Shown: positions 1 to 8,395 of the stretch, in pieces
Layout of the letters: each line of letters begins with the position of its first letter
Position numbering within the stretch: the stretch's first letter is position 1
Origin: VRUE01 sp963703895
GTDB taxonomy: Bacteria; Actinomycetota; Thermoleophilia; Solirubrobacterales; 70-9
DNA: 64,000 nt
Direction of reading: 5' to 3'
NCBI GenBank assembly: GCA_963703895.1
Contig: CAVPFX010000003.1
Location: forward strand, 744,001 to 808,000
Notes under the pieces: generated by a model
What the model was told of the DNA's origin: nothing
Database searches by the model: none
What the model saw: the letters and a program-made list of their open reading frames with translations, nothing else
Made by a program: the position numbers and the translations under genes

Positions 1-145
1 CTTCTCTTCCAGCGCGCCGCCCTGCGAGTGGCGCACGTAGGCGAGCGAGAAGCTCGGCGCCGGAAAAGGCGAGCAGGCGGCCCAGGGCGAGCGCGTCGCG
101 ATCGTTGTCGGTGTCGTCGTAGGAAACGATGATGCGAGTTGCCAT
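1..145 (-). CDS. Universal stress protein (UspA fold), N-terminal part, frameshifted
   Basis: The gene starts at the ATG on 143-145, with GGAG seven bases upstream. It opens MATRIIVSYDDTDNDR, the first strand and acidic loop typical of UspA-type nucleotide-binding proteins. In this frame the sequence loses sense after LLAFSGAEL. A one-base shift around 45-55 gives SLAYVRHSQGGALEEK, which is the expected Usp continuation, so a single indel is likely. The gene leaves the window on the left. It is transcribed away from the LysR-type gene at 251, with 105 bases between the starts. That is the classic arrangement of a LysR regulator and its target, but the target relation is inferred. Confidence 0.6.
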   Translation of the reverse strand, partial: MATRIIVSYDDTDNDRDALALGRLLAFSGAELLARLRAPLAGRRAGRE

Positions 146-226
146 CGAGGTGCTCCTTGGTATTCGGGGATGTCGAAGTCGATCTCGATCGTGGCACCGA
201 ACATTCATTAGTGCAACTGTTTGTAT

Positions 227-252
227 TTATCTTCTCGATAAGCTTTCCTTAT
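227..252. promoter_or_regulatory. Two overlapping LysR-type boxes
   Basis: Two inverted repeats with five-base spacers overlap: TTATC-N5-GATAA at 227-241 and ATAAG-N5-CTTAT at 238-252. The second runs into the start codon of the LysR-type gene at 251. LysR-type regulators commonly bind such T-N11-A dyads in the gap between their own gene and a divergent target. Binding here would let the protein block its own expression. The dyads are seen directly; the assignment to this regulator is inferred. Confidence 0.5.
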
Positions 253-1171
253 GCTGAATGCGAGCCGACTCAACGTGCTCCGAGAAGTGGTTGACCGAGG
301 TTCCTTTTCCGCTGCGGCCGAAAGCCTGTCCTACTCGCAATCAGCGGTCTCTCAGGCGATCGCCACCCTCGAGGGGGAGGTTGGAACGACCCTGATCGAG
401 CGCGACCGGGGCGGCGTGCGGCCGACGGCCGCGGGTGCCGCCCTGGTCAGCCACGCCGAAGGGATCCTCGGGCGGATGGAAGCGGCGGAAAACGAGCTCG
501 AGGCGATCGCGGGCGGTCGTGCCGGGAGGCTTCGCATCGCTTCTTTCCCCAGCGCGGGAGCGACGTTGCTGCCGCGGGCAATCGCCGCTTTCGGCGCCGC
601 CCACCCAGGTGTCGAGGTGACGCTGGCCGAGGGCGAGCCGGAGGAGATCGCGCCGCGCCTGCGCGCCGGCGAGTTCGATCTCACCCTGCTCTACGAATTC
701 GAGCGCGCCGGCGAGCGGCTCGGCTCGCGCGTGCGCCGCTTCGAGCTGCTCTCGGACCCGCTGCACCTGGCCCTGCCGACCAGCCACCCCTTGGCTCGCC
801 GCCACCAGGTCCAGCTCGAGGATCTGCGCGAAGAGTCCTGGGTCCAGACATCGGCCTCCGGCCCCTGCGCCCGCCACGTCGTCCGCTCCTGCCACGCGGC
901 CGGCTTCGAGCCACGCGTCTCCTTCGAAAGTGACGACTACCAGACGGTCCAGGGCCTGGTTGCGGCCGGAGTAGGTGTTGGCCTGATCCCCCGGCTGGCC
1001 CTCTCCGCCGTGCGCGGCGACATCCACGTCCGCGCCTTGCATCCGCAGAGCCCCGTGCGCCAGGTCTTTGCCGCGACCCGCCGGGGCGCGCCCGTCACAC
1101 CCGCCGTGGCGACGCTGCTCGACACCCTGCGCGAGGTCGCTCGCTCAGTGGCAGACAGCGCCACCGGTTGA
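251..1171 (+). CDS. LysR-family transcriptional regulator
   Basis: A 306-residue protein of normal LysR length. Residues 1-60 form the winged helix-turn-helix (SRLNVLREVVDRGSFSAAAE, then SQSAVSQAIATLE). A linker helix and a periplasmic-binding-like effector domain follow from about residue 90, with the family-typical GVGVGLIPRLAL near 245. The ligand cannot be read from the sequence. It is divergent from the stress-protein gene, and overlapping dyads lie in the intergenic region and over its start codon, so autoregulation is likely. The ATG at 251 has no clear ribosome site, but the HTH starts immediately, so no upstream start is needed. A strong hairpin follows the stop. Confidence 0.9.
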   Translation: MLNASRLNVLREVVDRGSFSAAAESLSYSQSAVSQAIATLEGEVGTTLIERDRGGVRPTAAGAALVSHAEGILGRMEAAENELEAIAGGRAGRLRIASFPSAGATLLPRAIAAFGAAHPGVEVTLAEGEPEEIAPRLRAGEFDLTLLYEFERAGERLGSRVRRFELLSDPLHLALPTSHPLARRHQVQLEDLREESWVQTSASGPCARHVVRSCHAAGFEPRVSFESDDYQTVQGLVAAGVGVGLIPRLALSAVRGDIHVRALHPQSPVRQVFAATRRGAPVTPAVATLLDTLREVARSVADSATG

Positions 1172-1181
1172 GGCTGGAAAT

Positions 1182-1216
1182 GGAACCGCCCCCGGGAGAA
1201 GCTCGGGGGCGGTTCC
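1182..1216 (+). terminator. Hairpin between convergent lysR-type gene and amt
   Basis: Perfect 13-base arms (GGAACCGCCCCCG at 1182-1194 and its complement at 1204-1216) with a nine-base loop. It sits eleven bases after the regulator stop and 45 bases before the amt stop on the other strand, so it could end both transcripts. There is no long T run, as is common in high-GC actinobacteria. Confidence 0.7.
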
Positions 1217-1260
1217 TGTCTCCTCGTTCCCGGGCTGCCAGCCGCAGCCCGGCCTCTTGG

Positions 1261-2610
1261 CTAGACGCCTCCCGACGCCGGCGCCGCCGGCGGGGCGCTG
1301 ACCCCGTCCGGGTAGCCAAGCGAAGGCACGTCCGAGGGATAGACCTCGTGGCCGTGGACGGCGATATCGCCTTCCTCCATTTCGGCCTCGCTCATCCGCA
1401 ACGGCACGAACAGCCCGACCAGCTTGAGCAAGATGAAGGTCATGATCGCCGAGAACACGATCACCCACAGGGCCGTGTAAGCCTGGACCCCGAGCAGGTG
1501 CAGGCCGCCACCGGAGATCAGGCCTTCGTGTTCGCCGGCCATCAGTTTGTTGGCGAAGATCCCGACCAGGAGGCCGCCCGCAACGCCCGCAAAGGCGTGT
1601 GTATAGACGACGCCGAGGGTGTCATCCACATTGCGGAACGGCCGCACCCGGCTCAGGTAGTTGAGCGCCAGGTAGACGAGCGTGGAGGCGACGACGCCGA
1701 TGATGATCGCGCCCCAGCCGTTGACAAAGCCGGCGCCGGGGGTGATCGCGACGAGGCCGACGATCATTCCGTTGACGGACCCGATCAGGCTCGGCTTGCG
1801 GCCGGTCAGGTAGTCGAGGGCGACCCAGACGAGGAAGGCGACCGCGGTGCAGAGGTTGGTGTTGAGGATCGAGGCAGCGGCGATGTCGCCGGCGCTGTAC
1901 CAGTCACCGCCGTTGAAGCCGTTCCAGCCCATCCACAGCAGCCCGGCGCCGACGGCGACCATCGCCAGGTTGTTCGGCGCGTCGACCTCGCGGTCTCGCT
2001 GCAGCCGCGGTCCGATCACGGCTGCGGCAACGAAACCGGAGACGCCGGCGGCGAGGTGGATCACGTAGCCGCCGGAGTAGTCGATCGCACCCTGCTGGGC
2101 GAAGAAGCCGCCGCCCCAGATCAGGAAGGCGTTGATCGTGTAGCAGAGCAGTGTCCAGAGTGCGACGAACGGGATCCACGCTTTGAAGTTGATCCGCCCG
2201 AGCACGGAGCCCAGCATCAGGATCGGCGTAATCGCCGCGAAGACGATCTGGAAGTACGCGAGCGTCGACTGCGGGAAGAGGAATTCTTCTTCCGCCAGCT
2301 CCGGTATGTGCGCCTGCTTCAGCAGGTCGGCACTGCCCAGGATCGGTTCCGGCTTACCCAGGAAGTTGCCGAAGAATCCGCTGTCGGAGATCGCGTGGAT
2401 CGGCTCGCCGAAGCCCATCTTGAAACCGACAAGCACCCAGAGGACGAGCACGATCGCGAAGGCGACGAACGCCATCATCATCGAGTTCACCGACCAGCGC
2501 TTCTGCATGACCCCGCCGTAGAGCACAACCAGGCCGGGAATGCTCATCAGGCCCACGAGAGTCGCGGCGGTCATCTGCCACGAGTTGGCGCCTTCTTGAA
2601 GCCAATCCAT
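1261..2610 (-). CDS. amt: Ammonium transporter (Amt family)
   Basis: A 449-residue polytopic membrane protein of normal Amt length. It opens MDWLQEGANSWQMTAATLV and continues with GLVVLYGGVMQKRWSVN, the conserved first pore helices. Later it shows the family motifs GFVNGWGAIIIG and DDTLGVVYTHAFAGVAGG. Amt proteins conduct ammonium across the cytoplasmic membrane and are normally gated by a PII protein, but no PII gene is beside it. The start is supported by AAAGGA about twelve bases upstream. The transcript reads leftward toward the shared hairpin at 1182-1216. The next nitrogen gene, type III glutamine synthetase, lies 6.5 kb away and is not in the same operon. Confidence 0.95.
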   Translation of the reverse strand: MDWLQEGANSWQMTAATLVGLMSIPGLVVLYGGVMQKRWSVNSMMMAFVAFAIVLVLWVLVGFKMGFGEPIHAISDSGFFGNFLGKPEPILGSADLLKQAHIPELAEEEFLFPQSTLAYFQIVFAAITPILMLGSVLGRINFKAWIPFVALWTLLCYTINAFLIWGGGFFAQQGAIDYSGGYVIHLAAGVSGFVAAAVIGPRLQRDREVDAPNNLAMVAVGAGLLWMGWNGFNGGDWYSAGDIAAASILNTNLCTAVAFLVWVALDYLTGRKPSLIGSVNGMIVGLVAITPGAGFVNGWGAIIIGVVASTLVYLALNYLSRVRPFRNVDDTLGVVYTHAFAGVAGGLLVGIFANKLMAGEHEGLISGGGLHLLGVQAYTALWVIVFSAIMTFILLKLVGLFVPLRMSEAEMEEGDIAVHGHEVYPSDVPSLGYPDGVSAPPAAPASGGV

Positions 2611-2767
2611 AGACGAGTGGTTCCTTTCTCAACTAGATGCTTCTCGGACCGCTAAACCCTCCCGCCGCGCGGTCCATGCCACTACGTACACATGTCTAAA
2701 GATCGGCGCGAAATCTTCGCCCCGGTGGCGTGGAAATCGCCCAAACGAGCCGGATACCCTGCCGCCC

Positions 2768-3085
2768 ATGCCACTTGAAGGACATTACGAGCGGCAGACA
2801 ACGCCGCTCTACAAGCTCAGCTCACGCGAGATCAAGATCGCCTCGATCACCTTCCTGGTGACGATCGCCGCGATGCTCGCCGTCGTCTTCGCGACCGTCG
2901 GCGACAGCAACCCGCCGACCCCGATGGGCTGCATCCGTGCTCAAACGGCGGGGATCGTCGGGGCCGAAACCATCAGCGGTTGCGGCGCCGAAGCGAAGGC
3001 GAAGTGCGCCCACGCTGCCCGCTTCGACTCGCCGCAGGCGAACACGGTCGTCGCCGAGTGCGAAAAGCAGGGCGTCAGGTTCTGA
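2768..3085 (+). CDS. Small membrane-anchored hypothetical protein
   Basis: A 105-residue protein with a short basic cytoplasmic head (YKLSSREIKIA) and one membrane helix at about residues 26-46. The external tail carries four cysteines (GCIRAQ, SGCGAE, KCAHA, AECEKQ) that could form disulfides. I recognise no family. It is convergent with the sirtuin gene, 25 bases apart. The intergenic region on its left (2611-2767) must hold its promoter and that of amt, which is divergent; GGATACCCT just before the ATG could be a -10 of a nearly leaderless message. Confidence 0.65.
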   Translation: MPLEGHYERQTTPLYKLSSREIKIASITFLVTIAAMLAVVFATVGDSNPPTPMGCIRAQTAGIVGAETISGCGAEAKAKCAHAARFDSPQANTVVAECEKQGVRF

Positions 3086-3110
3086 GCCAGCCCTGGCCGC
3101 GGCGCTGCGC

Positions 3111-3925
3111 CTAGCGAAGAGCAGCCGCCAGGGCGCTCAGCTCGGCGTCGACCTCGCCTTCCAGCTTCAAGCTGGCATCGGCGTCATATGGGGTCGAGCC
3201 CTTGGTGACGATCGCCAGCCGCCCACCTCGTTCCAGCGTCACGCCGGGCAAGTCCGCCACTGGATAGACGGCAAGCGAGGAGCCAACGCAGATCATCAGC
3301 TCGGCGGCCTCGGCGAGCTCCCCGCGCGCGCCATAGCCGACTCGGGGAGCATCTCTCCGAAGAGGACGACGTCGGGCTTGACCGGGCTCGTGCAGGCGGC
3401 ACAGAGAGCGACACCGTCGGAGTCGAAGAGCGCGTCCATCTCGTCGAGGCCGTAAGACGCCGCGCAAGCCCTGCACGAGGACGTCTCGATCGAGCCGTGG
3501 ACCTCGACCACGTTGCGCGAGCCGGCGGCGCCGTGCAGGCGGTCGATGTTCTGCGTGATCACGCCCTCGATCAGGCCTTGCCGCTCGAGTTCGGCCAGTG
3601 CCTCGTGCGCCGCGTTCGGCCGCTTGTCACCCAGCGACTGAAAACGGGGCCGGTAGTAGGACCAGAAGCGAGCCGGGTCACGCTCGAAGACGTCGATGTG
3701 GGCGACCTCCATCGGGTCGACGTTGGCCCAAAGGCCGGTCTCGGGCGTGCGGAAGTCGGGGATTCCGGAGGGAACCGAGACGCCGGCCCCGGTCAAAACG
3801 ACGGTCGAGCGCGACTGGCGGATCAGCTCCGCCAGTCGCCCGACCTCCACCGACGGGACTGAAAGTCGCGATATGTACGACTTTGAGTCCCGTCGGCTGG
3901 ATGTATCGGCTACTTGCCGCTCCAT
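3111..3925 (-). CDS. NAD-dependent protein deacylase (sirtuin), frameshifted
   Basis: Sirtuins remove acyl groups from lysines using NAD. The NAD motif GAGVSVPSGIPDFR, the TQNIDRLH motif, the catalytic His in VEVHGS and two zinc-binding Cys pairs (CRAC, CAAC) are all present in the N-terminal frame. After GEMLPESAMAR the frame fails. Moving one base within the GC repeat at about 3338-3347 restores GELAEAAELMICVGSSLAVYP, the normal sirtuin C-terminal half, ending at 3111. The start is uncertain: the ATG at 3925 overlaps the upstream fusion gene by 16 bases, and a GTG about 25 codons later also fits. Overlap with a fatty-acid oxidation gene suggests co-expression and perhaps control of acyl-lysine levels. 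The indel looks like a sequence error. Confidence 0.8.
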
Positions 3926-5910
3926 TTGGGCGTGCGCTTGCCGAGGAAGGCGCCGATGCCCTCCTTCGCGTCCTCGCTGCGGAAAGCGGTGGCAAAGCCC
4001 TGCTTCTCGGCCTCGATACCGTCGTCGAGGTCACCGGCGTGGGAGACGCGCTTGATCTGCTCCAGCGCCAGCGGCGCCTGCGCGGCGAGCTTGCGGCCCC
4101 ACATCAGCGCCGTCTCGAACAGCTCGTGATCGGGCACGACGCGGTTGACCAGGCCCGCTTCGAGCGCCTCGCCGGCAAGGATCGCGTCGCCGATCAGGTT
4201 CATCTCCAGGGCCTTGTTGGGGCCGACCAGGCGCGGCAAGCGCTGGGTGCCGCCGAAGCCGGGAATGATCCCCAGCTTGATCTCGGGCTGGCCGAAGACG
4301 GCTGCCTCGGCACCGATCCGCACGTCGCAGGCCATCGCCACCTCGCAGCCGCCGCCGAAGGCGATCGCGTTGACGGCGGCGACCGTCGCCACCGGCGCCT
4401 GGCCGAAGTCGCGCAGCAGCGCGTGGGCGGTGTGGATCAGCTCCTCGCCGCCGCCCTCGTCCATTTTGGTGAAGGCCTTGATGTCGGCGCCAGCGGAGAA
4501 GACGACCGGGACCGAGGAGGCGATCACCATCGCGCCAACCCCGTCGGCCGCCTCGACCCGCTCCCAGACGGTCTTCAGGTCGCGGATCACGTCGGGCGAG
4601 ACCGCGTTCATCGGCGCGTTGGCGAGCCAGGCGATCGCGACCTCGCCGCGGGTCTCGAGCTTGACCGTCTCCGCCTGCTCGCCCTCGTCGGGCTGCGGGT
4701 AGGGGTAGAAGCCCTGGCCGGTCTTCATCCCGAAGCGCCCCTGGGCGACGAGGCGCCGCAGCAAGAGCGGCGGAGCAAAACGGTCGCCGTGGCGCTCCTG
4801 CAGGCCCTCCATCCGCTCCAGCACGACGTCGAGTCCTTCGACGTCGGCCTTCCAGAAGGGCGGCAGCAGGCCCTTGCGGGGGTCGAGACCGGCCCCGGTC
4901 ATCATCCCCAGGTCGATGTCGCGGACGGAGCAGACGCCCTCCTCGACCAGCAGGCAGGACTCGATCAGGGCGCGGCAGGTGAAGAGCGCGAACAGCTCGT
5001 CGGCGTCGGGCGCGGCGTCGCCGGGCACGTTGTCCTCGCCGTCCTTGAAGAAGCCCTCGCCACCGGACTTGGCGCCGAGCTTGCCGTCGGCGACCAAGCC
5101 CTGTAGGCCCTTGTGGACGTAGAAGCTCTCGCCGTAGGACTCGCGGAGGTGTTCAGCCGTGTGCAGGGCGATGTCGAGCCCAAGCAGGTCGGCGAGCAGG
5201 AAGGGGCCCATCGGGGTCAGGTTGGCACCGGCGATCGCCTCGTCGATCGCCTTGACCGAGAGGCCGCGCTCCTCCTGGGCGCGCCAGATTTCGCCCATCG
5301 TCGCCATCAGGATGCGGTTGACGACGAAGCCGGGCACCTCGCCGCAGACGATCGGCTGCTTCTTGATCGCCTGGGCGAAGTTGTAGGCGACCGTGGCGGT
5401 CTCCTCGGAGGTGTCCTCGCCCGCGATTACCTCGACCAGCGGCATGATCGAGGCCGGGTAGAAGAAGTGGAAGCCGACGACCTTGTCGGGGCGCAGCGTC
5501 GTTTCGCCCATCTCGGTGATCGAGAGCGAGGAGGTGTTGGAGGAGAGGATCGCGTGGCCGGGCGTGACCGCGTCGAGCTCGCGGAAAACGGCCTGCTTGA
5601 TCTCCATCCGCTCCGGCACGGCCTCGATCACGAAGTCGACGTCGCCGAACTCCTCGTAGGTGGTCGTGCCGATGACACGGCCCATGACCTCGGCGAGGCG
5701 GGCATCGGCCTGCTCCTGGGTCAGCTTCTCCTTCTTGACCAGGCGGGCGAGCTGGCCCTCGGTGACGGCGCGCGCCTTCTCGACCGCGGCGTCGACGAAC
5801 TTCTGGTCGATGTCCTTGACGACGACGGTGATGTCGGCTGCGGCGATCGCCTGGGCGATCTCACCGCCCATGGTGCCGCCGCCGACGACGGCGGCCTTGG
5901 AAACGAACAT
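3910..5910 (-). CDS. 3-hydroxyacyl-CoA dehydrogenase / enoyl-CoA hydratase fusion
   Basis: A 666-residue bifunctional beta-oxidation enzyme. The N-terminal half is a 3-hydroxyacyl-CoA dehydrogenase: NAD-binding GGGTMGGEIAQA at residues 9-20, the HFFYPASIMPLVEV segment near 150, and a second helical dehydrogenase domain. The C-terminal part, from about residue 410, is an enoyl-CoA hydratase with both catalytic glutamates in place (GGGCEVAMACD near 520 and FGQPEIKLGIIPG near 541). This order is the reverse of E. coli FadB and closer to Bacillus FadN. It starts at an ATG with GGAGGA upstream. Its 3' end overlaps the sirtuin gene. No thiolase is adjacent. The likely role is cytoplasmic fatty acid degradation. 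Confidence 0.92.
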   Translation of the reverse strand: MFVSKAAVVGGGTMGGEIAQAIAAADITVVVKDIDQKFVDAAVEKARAVTEGQLARLVKKEKLTQEQADARLAEVMGRVIGTTTYEEFGDVDFVIEAVPERMEIKQAVFRELDAVTPGHAILSSNTSSLSITEMGETTLRPDKVVGFHFFYPASIMPLVEVIAGEDTSEETATVAYNFAQAIKKQPIVCGEVPGFVVNRILMATMGEIWRAQEERGLSVKAIDEAIAGANLTPMGPFLLADLLGLDIALHTAEHLRESYGESFYVHKGLQGLVADGKLGAKSGGEGFFKDGEDNVPGDAAPDADELFALFTCRALIESCLLVEEGVCSVRDIDLGMMTGAGLDPRKGLLPPFWKADVEGLDVVLERMEGLQERHGDRFAPPLLLRRLVAQGRFGMKTGQGFYPYPQPDEGEQAETVKLETRGEVAIAWLANAPMNAVSPDVIRDLKTVWERVEAADGVGAMVIASSVPVVFSAGADIKAFTKMDEGGGEELIHTAHALLRDFGQAPVATVAAVNAIAFGGGCEVAMACDVRIGAEAAVFGQPEIKLGIIPGFGGTQRLPRLVGPNKALEMNLIGDAILAGEALEAGLVNRVVPDHELFETALMWGRKLAAQAPLALEQIKRVSHAGDLDDGIEAEKQGFATAFRSEDAKEGIGAFLGKRTPKWSGK

Positions 5911-5971
5911 TTGGCTGGCTTTCCTCCGATTTTGGCTTGCTCGTGCGGCGCGGACCGCCGGAGACCGCAGG

Positions 5972-7669
5972 CTATAGAGATGCCTGCGGCTCCAGCTCCT
6001 CGGCTTCTCCTTCGCCTTCCTCCGGCTTGAAGCGCTGGTAGGCGAAGGCGCCGGCCAGCAGCAGCAGGCCCAGGGCGACGAAGGAGAGCGCCCGCGCCAG
6101 CTCTTCCAGCTCGGCGAGGTCGTAGGTCCAGACCTTGGCGATCGCGACCGTCAGAAGCGCCAGACCGCCAAGCCGGGTTTTCGGCGACTTGCGCCGCATG
6201 CCCCAGACGACCGCGCCGAGGCCGGTTGCGGCCCAGAAGGCCGAGAGCCAGGCCTGGCCGATCTCGCGCGCTTCGCCGCCGTCGTTGGCGCCGATCGCGT
6301 CAATGATCAGTACCGAGCCGAGGTAGACGAACCCGGTGGCGCCGATGAAGCCCGTCACGGTCGCGGCCTTCGGCTCGATCTGGCGACCCCAGTACCAGCA
6401 GGCAAGCGCTGCGCTTGCGCAGCAGGCGATCGCCACCAGAGAGCTGCCGAGGTCCTCGACTCCATCGACGATGGCGTAGGGCGGTGCCTCGACGACCAGC
6501 AAGTGCACGATCCCCAGGGCGAGGAACATGAACGCCCCGACCAGCAGCCGCTGTGCGTCCGAGAGCGTTGGCGTGGAACCCCGGTCCACGCGCGTTGCCA
6601 TGTAGGCCAGAGCCGTGGCCATCGCCGACCAGGCAGCCACCAGCGTAGGTCCGTTGAAAGCGTTTGCCAGCCCGATGCTGCCGAGCGCTATCCCTCCCCC
6701 GGTCAAGAGCGAGCCGATTTCGCGGTGGACGCCGAAGCGAATGGCGGCCCCACCGAGCAAGAGATGGACGGCGGCGAAGCCGAAGATCCAGCAATCCAGA
6801 GCGAGCGCCGAGTCGTTGCCGATGACGATGCAGCCGGCGCCGACCACGAACACGCTGCTGCAGAGCAGCAGCAGCCAGGAAGAAACCGGGAGCTTCTCTT
6901 CGCCCCGAGCGCGCAACCCGTAGCCAAAGGCCGCGGCGGCGTAGAGGGCCCAGAATCCGACCAGAACCGCAAGGAACGGCAGGGACGGCTCGCTGGGATC
7001 GGCAATCCCCTCAAAGGTGATGAAACCGCTCTTGTAGATCCAGGAGATCAACTGGGGAGCCGAGACGGCGAAGGCGGCGAGCGACAGCCAGTTCCAGCGC
7101 TGCCAGAGGAGGACACCGACGCTGGCGGCGAGAGCCACGGCGACGAAGGCGATCGAGCCGCCCTCGCCCATCGTTCCGACCAACATCGGCGCGGCAAGGG
7201 CACCGAGCATTCCGACGCCGGCGACGAGCATCGAGGACCAGCGCACCGCGATCGCTACCCCGATGACGCCGATCAGCGCCCCCACCTCGAGGCCAAGGAC
7301 GGGTGAGATCAGGTCGTAGACCTGGGCGGCGACGACGGTCGTCGCAAATAGACCCGGAATCGCGACGGCCACCGCCACGCGAGCCACCTCGAGGCGCCCC
7401 TTCCTTTCGTGCAGCCAGACGCCGAGGACGAGCAGTGCCAAGGACCCGAACGCCGCCAGCAGGGTCCGAACCTCCTCCGTGAACCAGCTGCTGTCCACGG
7501 CGCTGCGCATCAGGAAGACGATGCCGAGCAGAGTCGCGAGACCACCGATCCAGGCCAGCACGCGGCCGCCGAAGAGGCGCTCGAACTCGATTCGGGACAT
7601 CGGGTTGGAAGGTGCCGGCGGGGGGTTCTCCCCGTTGCCCGCCGCTTGGTCAAGTCTCTCGCTGTGCAT
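5972..7669 (-). CDS. DUF2339 polytopic membrane protein
   Basis: A 565-residue protein with a short Pro-rich head, the DUF2339-type opening FERLFGGRVLAWIGGLATLL near residue 28, and then about a dozen to fifteen closely packed hydrophobic helices. The acidic C-terminus (EEGEGEAEELEP) is cytoplasmic in most models. The function of DUF2339 proteins is not known. The start at 7669 is supported by AGGGGAG upstream. It is divergent from the TetR gene at 7766. The 96-base gap holds two inverted 17-base copies of one operator-like motif, so the TetR protein probably controls it. Confidence 0.85.
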   Translation of the reverse strand: MHSERLDQAAGNGENPPPAPSNPMSRIEFERLFGGRVLAWIGGLATLLGIVFLMRSAVDSSWFTEEVRTLLAAFGSLALLVLGVWLHERKGRLEVARVAVAVAIPGLFATTVVAAQVYDLISPVLGLEVGALIGVIGVAIAVRWSSMLVAGVGMLGALAAPMLVGTMGEGGSIAFVAVALAASVGVLLWQRWNWLSLAAFAVSAPQLISWIYKSGFITFEGIADPSEPSLPFLAVLVGFWALYAAAAFGYGLRARGEEKLPVSSWLLLLCSSVFVVGAGCIVIGNDSALALDCWIFGFAAVHLLLGGAAIRFGVHREIGSLLTGGGIALGSIGLANAFNGPTLVAAWSAMATALAYMATRVDRGSTPTLSDAQRLLVGAFMFLALGIVHLLVVEAPPYAIVDGVEDLGSSLVAIACCASAALACWYWGRQIEPKAATVTGFIGATGFVYLGSVLIIDAIGANDGGEAREIGQAWLSAFWAATGLGAVVWGMRRKSPKTRLGGLALLTVAIAKVWTYDLAELEELARALSFVALGLLLLAGAFAYQRFKPEEGEGEAEELEPQASL

Positions 7670-7697
7670 CTCAGTCTCCCCTTCTGTCGATTGCTTG

Positions 7698-7746
7698 TTG
7701 ACCGTCGGTTGATAACCGTAGCAATCTTGTCAACCTTCGGTCAGCA
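7698..7746. promoter_or_regulatory. Double operator between DUF2339 gene and tetR
   Basis: The motif GNTGACCGNNGGTTGAN occurs at 7698-7714 and again, inverted, at about 7729-7746. Within the first copy CGGTT-GAT-AACCG (7706-7718) is a perfect dyad. A strong -10 (TACAAT at 7753-7758) follows, eight bases before the GTG of the TetR gene, which points to a leaderless message with the second operator just upstream of the -10. The repeats are seen; autorepression by the TetR protein is inferred. Confidence 0.6.
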
Positions 7747-7765
7747 AGGCGTTACAATTCTGCGC

Positions 7766-8362
7766 GTGAGCCGTCCCGCCTACCGCCGCCTAGATGTCGA
7801 CGAGCGACGCCGCCAGCTCTTGGAACGGGGCGCCGAGCTCTTCACCAGCCAGCCCTACGAGGAGCTCTCGATGAGCAAGATCGCCGCCGAGGTCGGGATC
7901 TCGAAGGCCCTGCTGTACCACTACTTCCCCAGCAAGCAGGCCTACTTCGAGGAGACATTGAGCGCCTGGGCCGAGCAGCTGCGGGAGCAGACGGAACCGA
8001 ACCCCGACCTTCCCCCGGTCGAGCAGCTGAAGGGCAGCCTCGATGCCTTCCTTGCGCTGATCGCGGAAAACGCGGTTGCTTACAAGAACCTGATGCGAAG
8101 CGCCGCGGGCGTCGCTGAGATCCGTGAGCTGATCGAAGACGTGCGCCTGAAGACGGCGCGGCGAATCCTCGAGGCTCTCTACGCGCAGGAGCCACCGCCG
8201 AAGGCGCGAATCGCGGTCAACGGCTGGCTCTGGTTCATGGACGGGGCCTGCCTCAACTGGATCGAGCACCGCGACGTCGAGCGCGAGGAGCTGCGCGACC
8301 TGCTCCTCGGCGTCCTGATGGGCGCACTGCTCGCCGCCGACGCAGTGCCGGACCTCGCTTAA
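7766..8362 (+). CDS. TetR-family transcriptional regulator
   Basis: A 198-residue protein from a GTG start. Residues 10-58 form the TetR DNA-binding domain (RRRQLLERGAELF, then MSKIAAEVGISKALLYHYFP). The rest is a helical ligand-binding domain of normal length. I chose the GTG at 7766 because the HTH begins right after it and TACAAT lies eight bases upstream, as for a leaderless transcript. It is divergent from the DUF2339 gene and the shared gap contains a doubled palindromic motif. The ligand is unknown. Confidence 0.88.
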   Translation: MSRPAYRRLDVDERRRQLLERGAELFTSQPYEELSMSKIAAEVGISKALLYHYFPSKQAYFEETLSAWAEQLREQTEPNPDLPPVEQLKGSLDAFLALIAENAVAYKNLMRSAAGVAEIRELIEDVRLKTARRILEALYAQEPPPKARIAVNGWLWFMDGACLNWIEHRDVEREELRDLLLGVLMGALLAADAVPDLA

Positions 8363-8395
8363 GCCTCTCTGCCGTACTGCCGATAGGGGTTTTTC

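Noticed and set aside
1168..2655. Open frame of 495 codons on the plus strand across amt
   Set aside because: Shadow of the ammonium transporter; extremely acidic and repetitive, without start signals.
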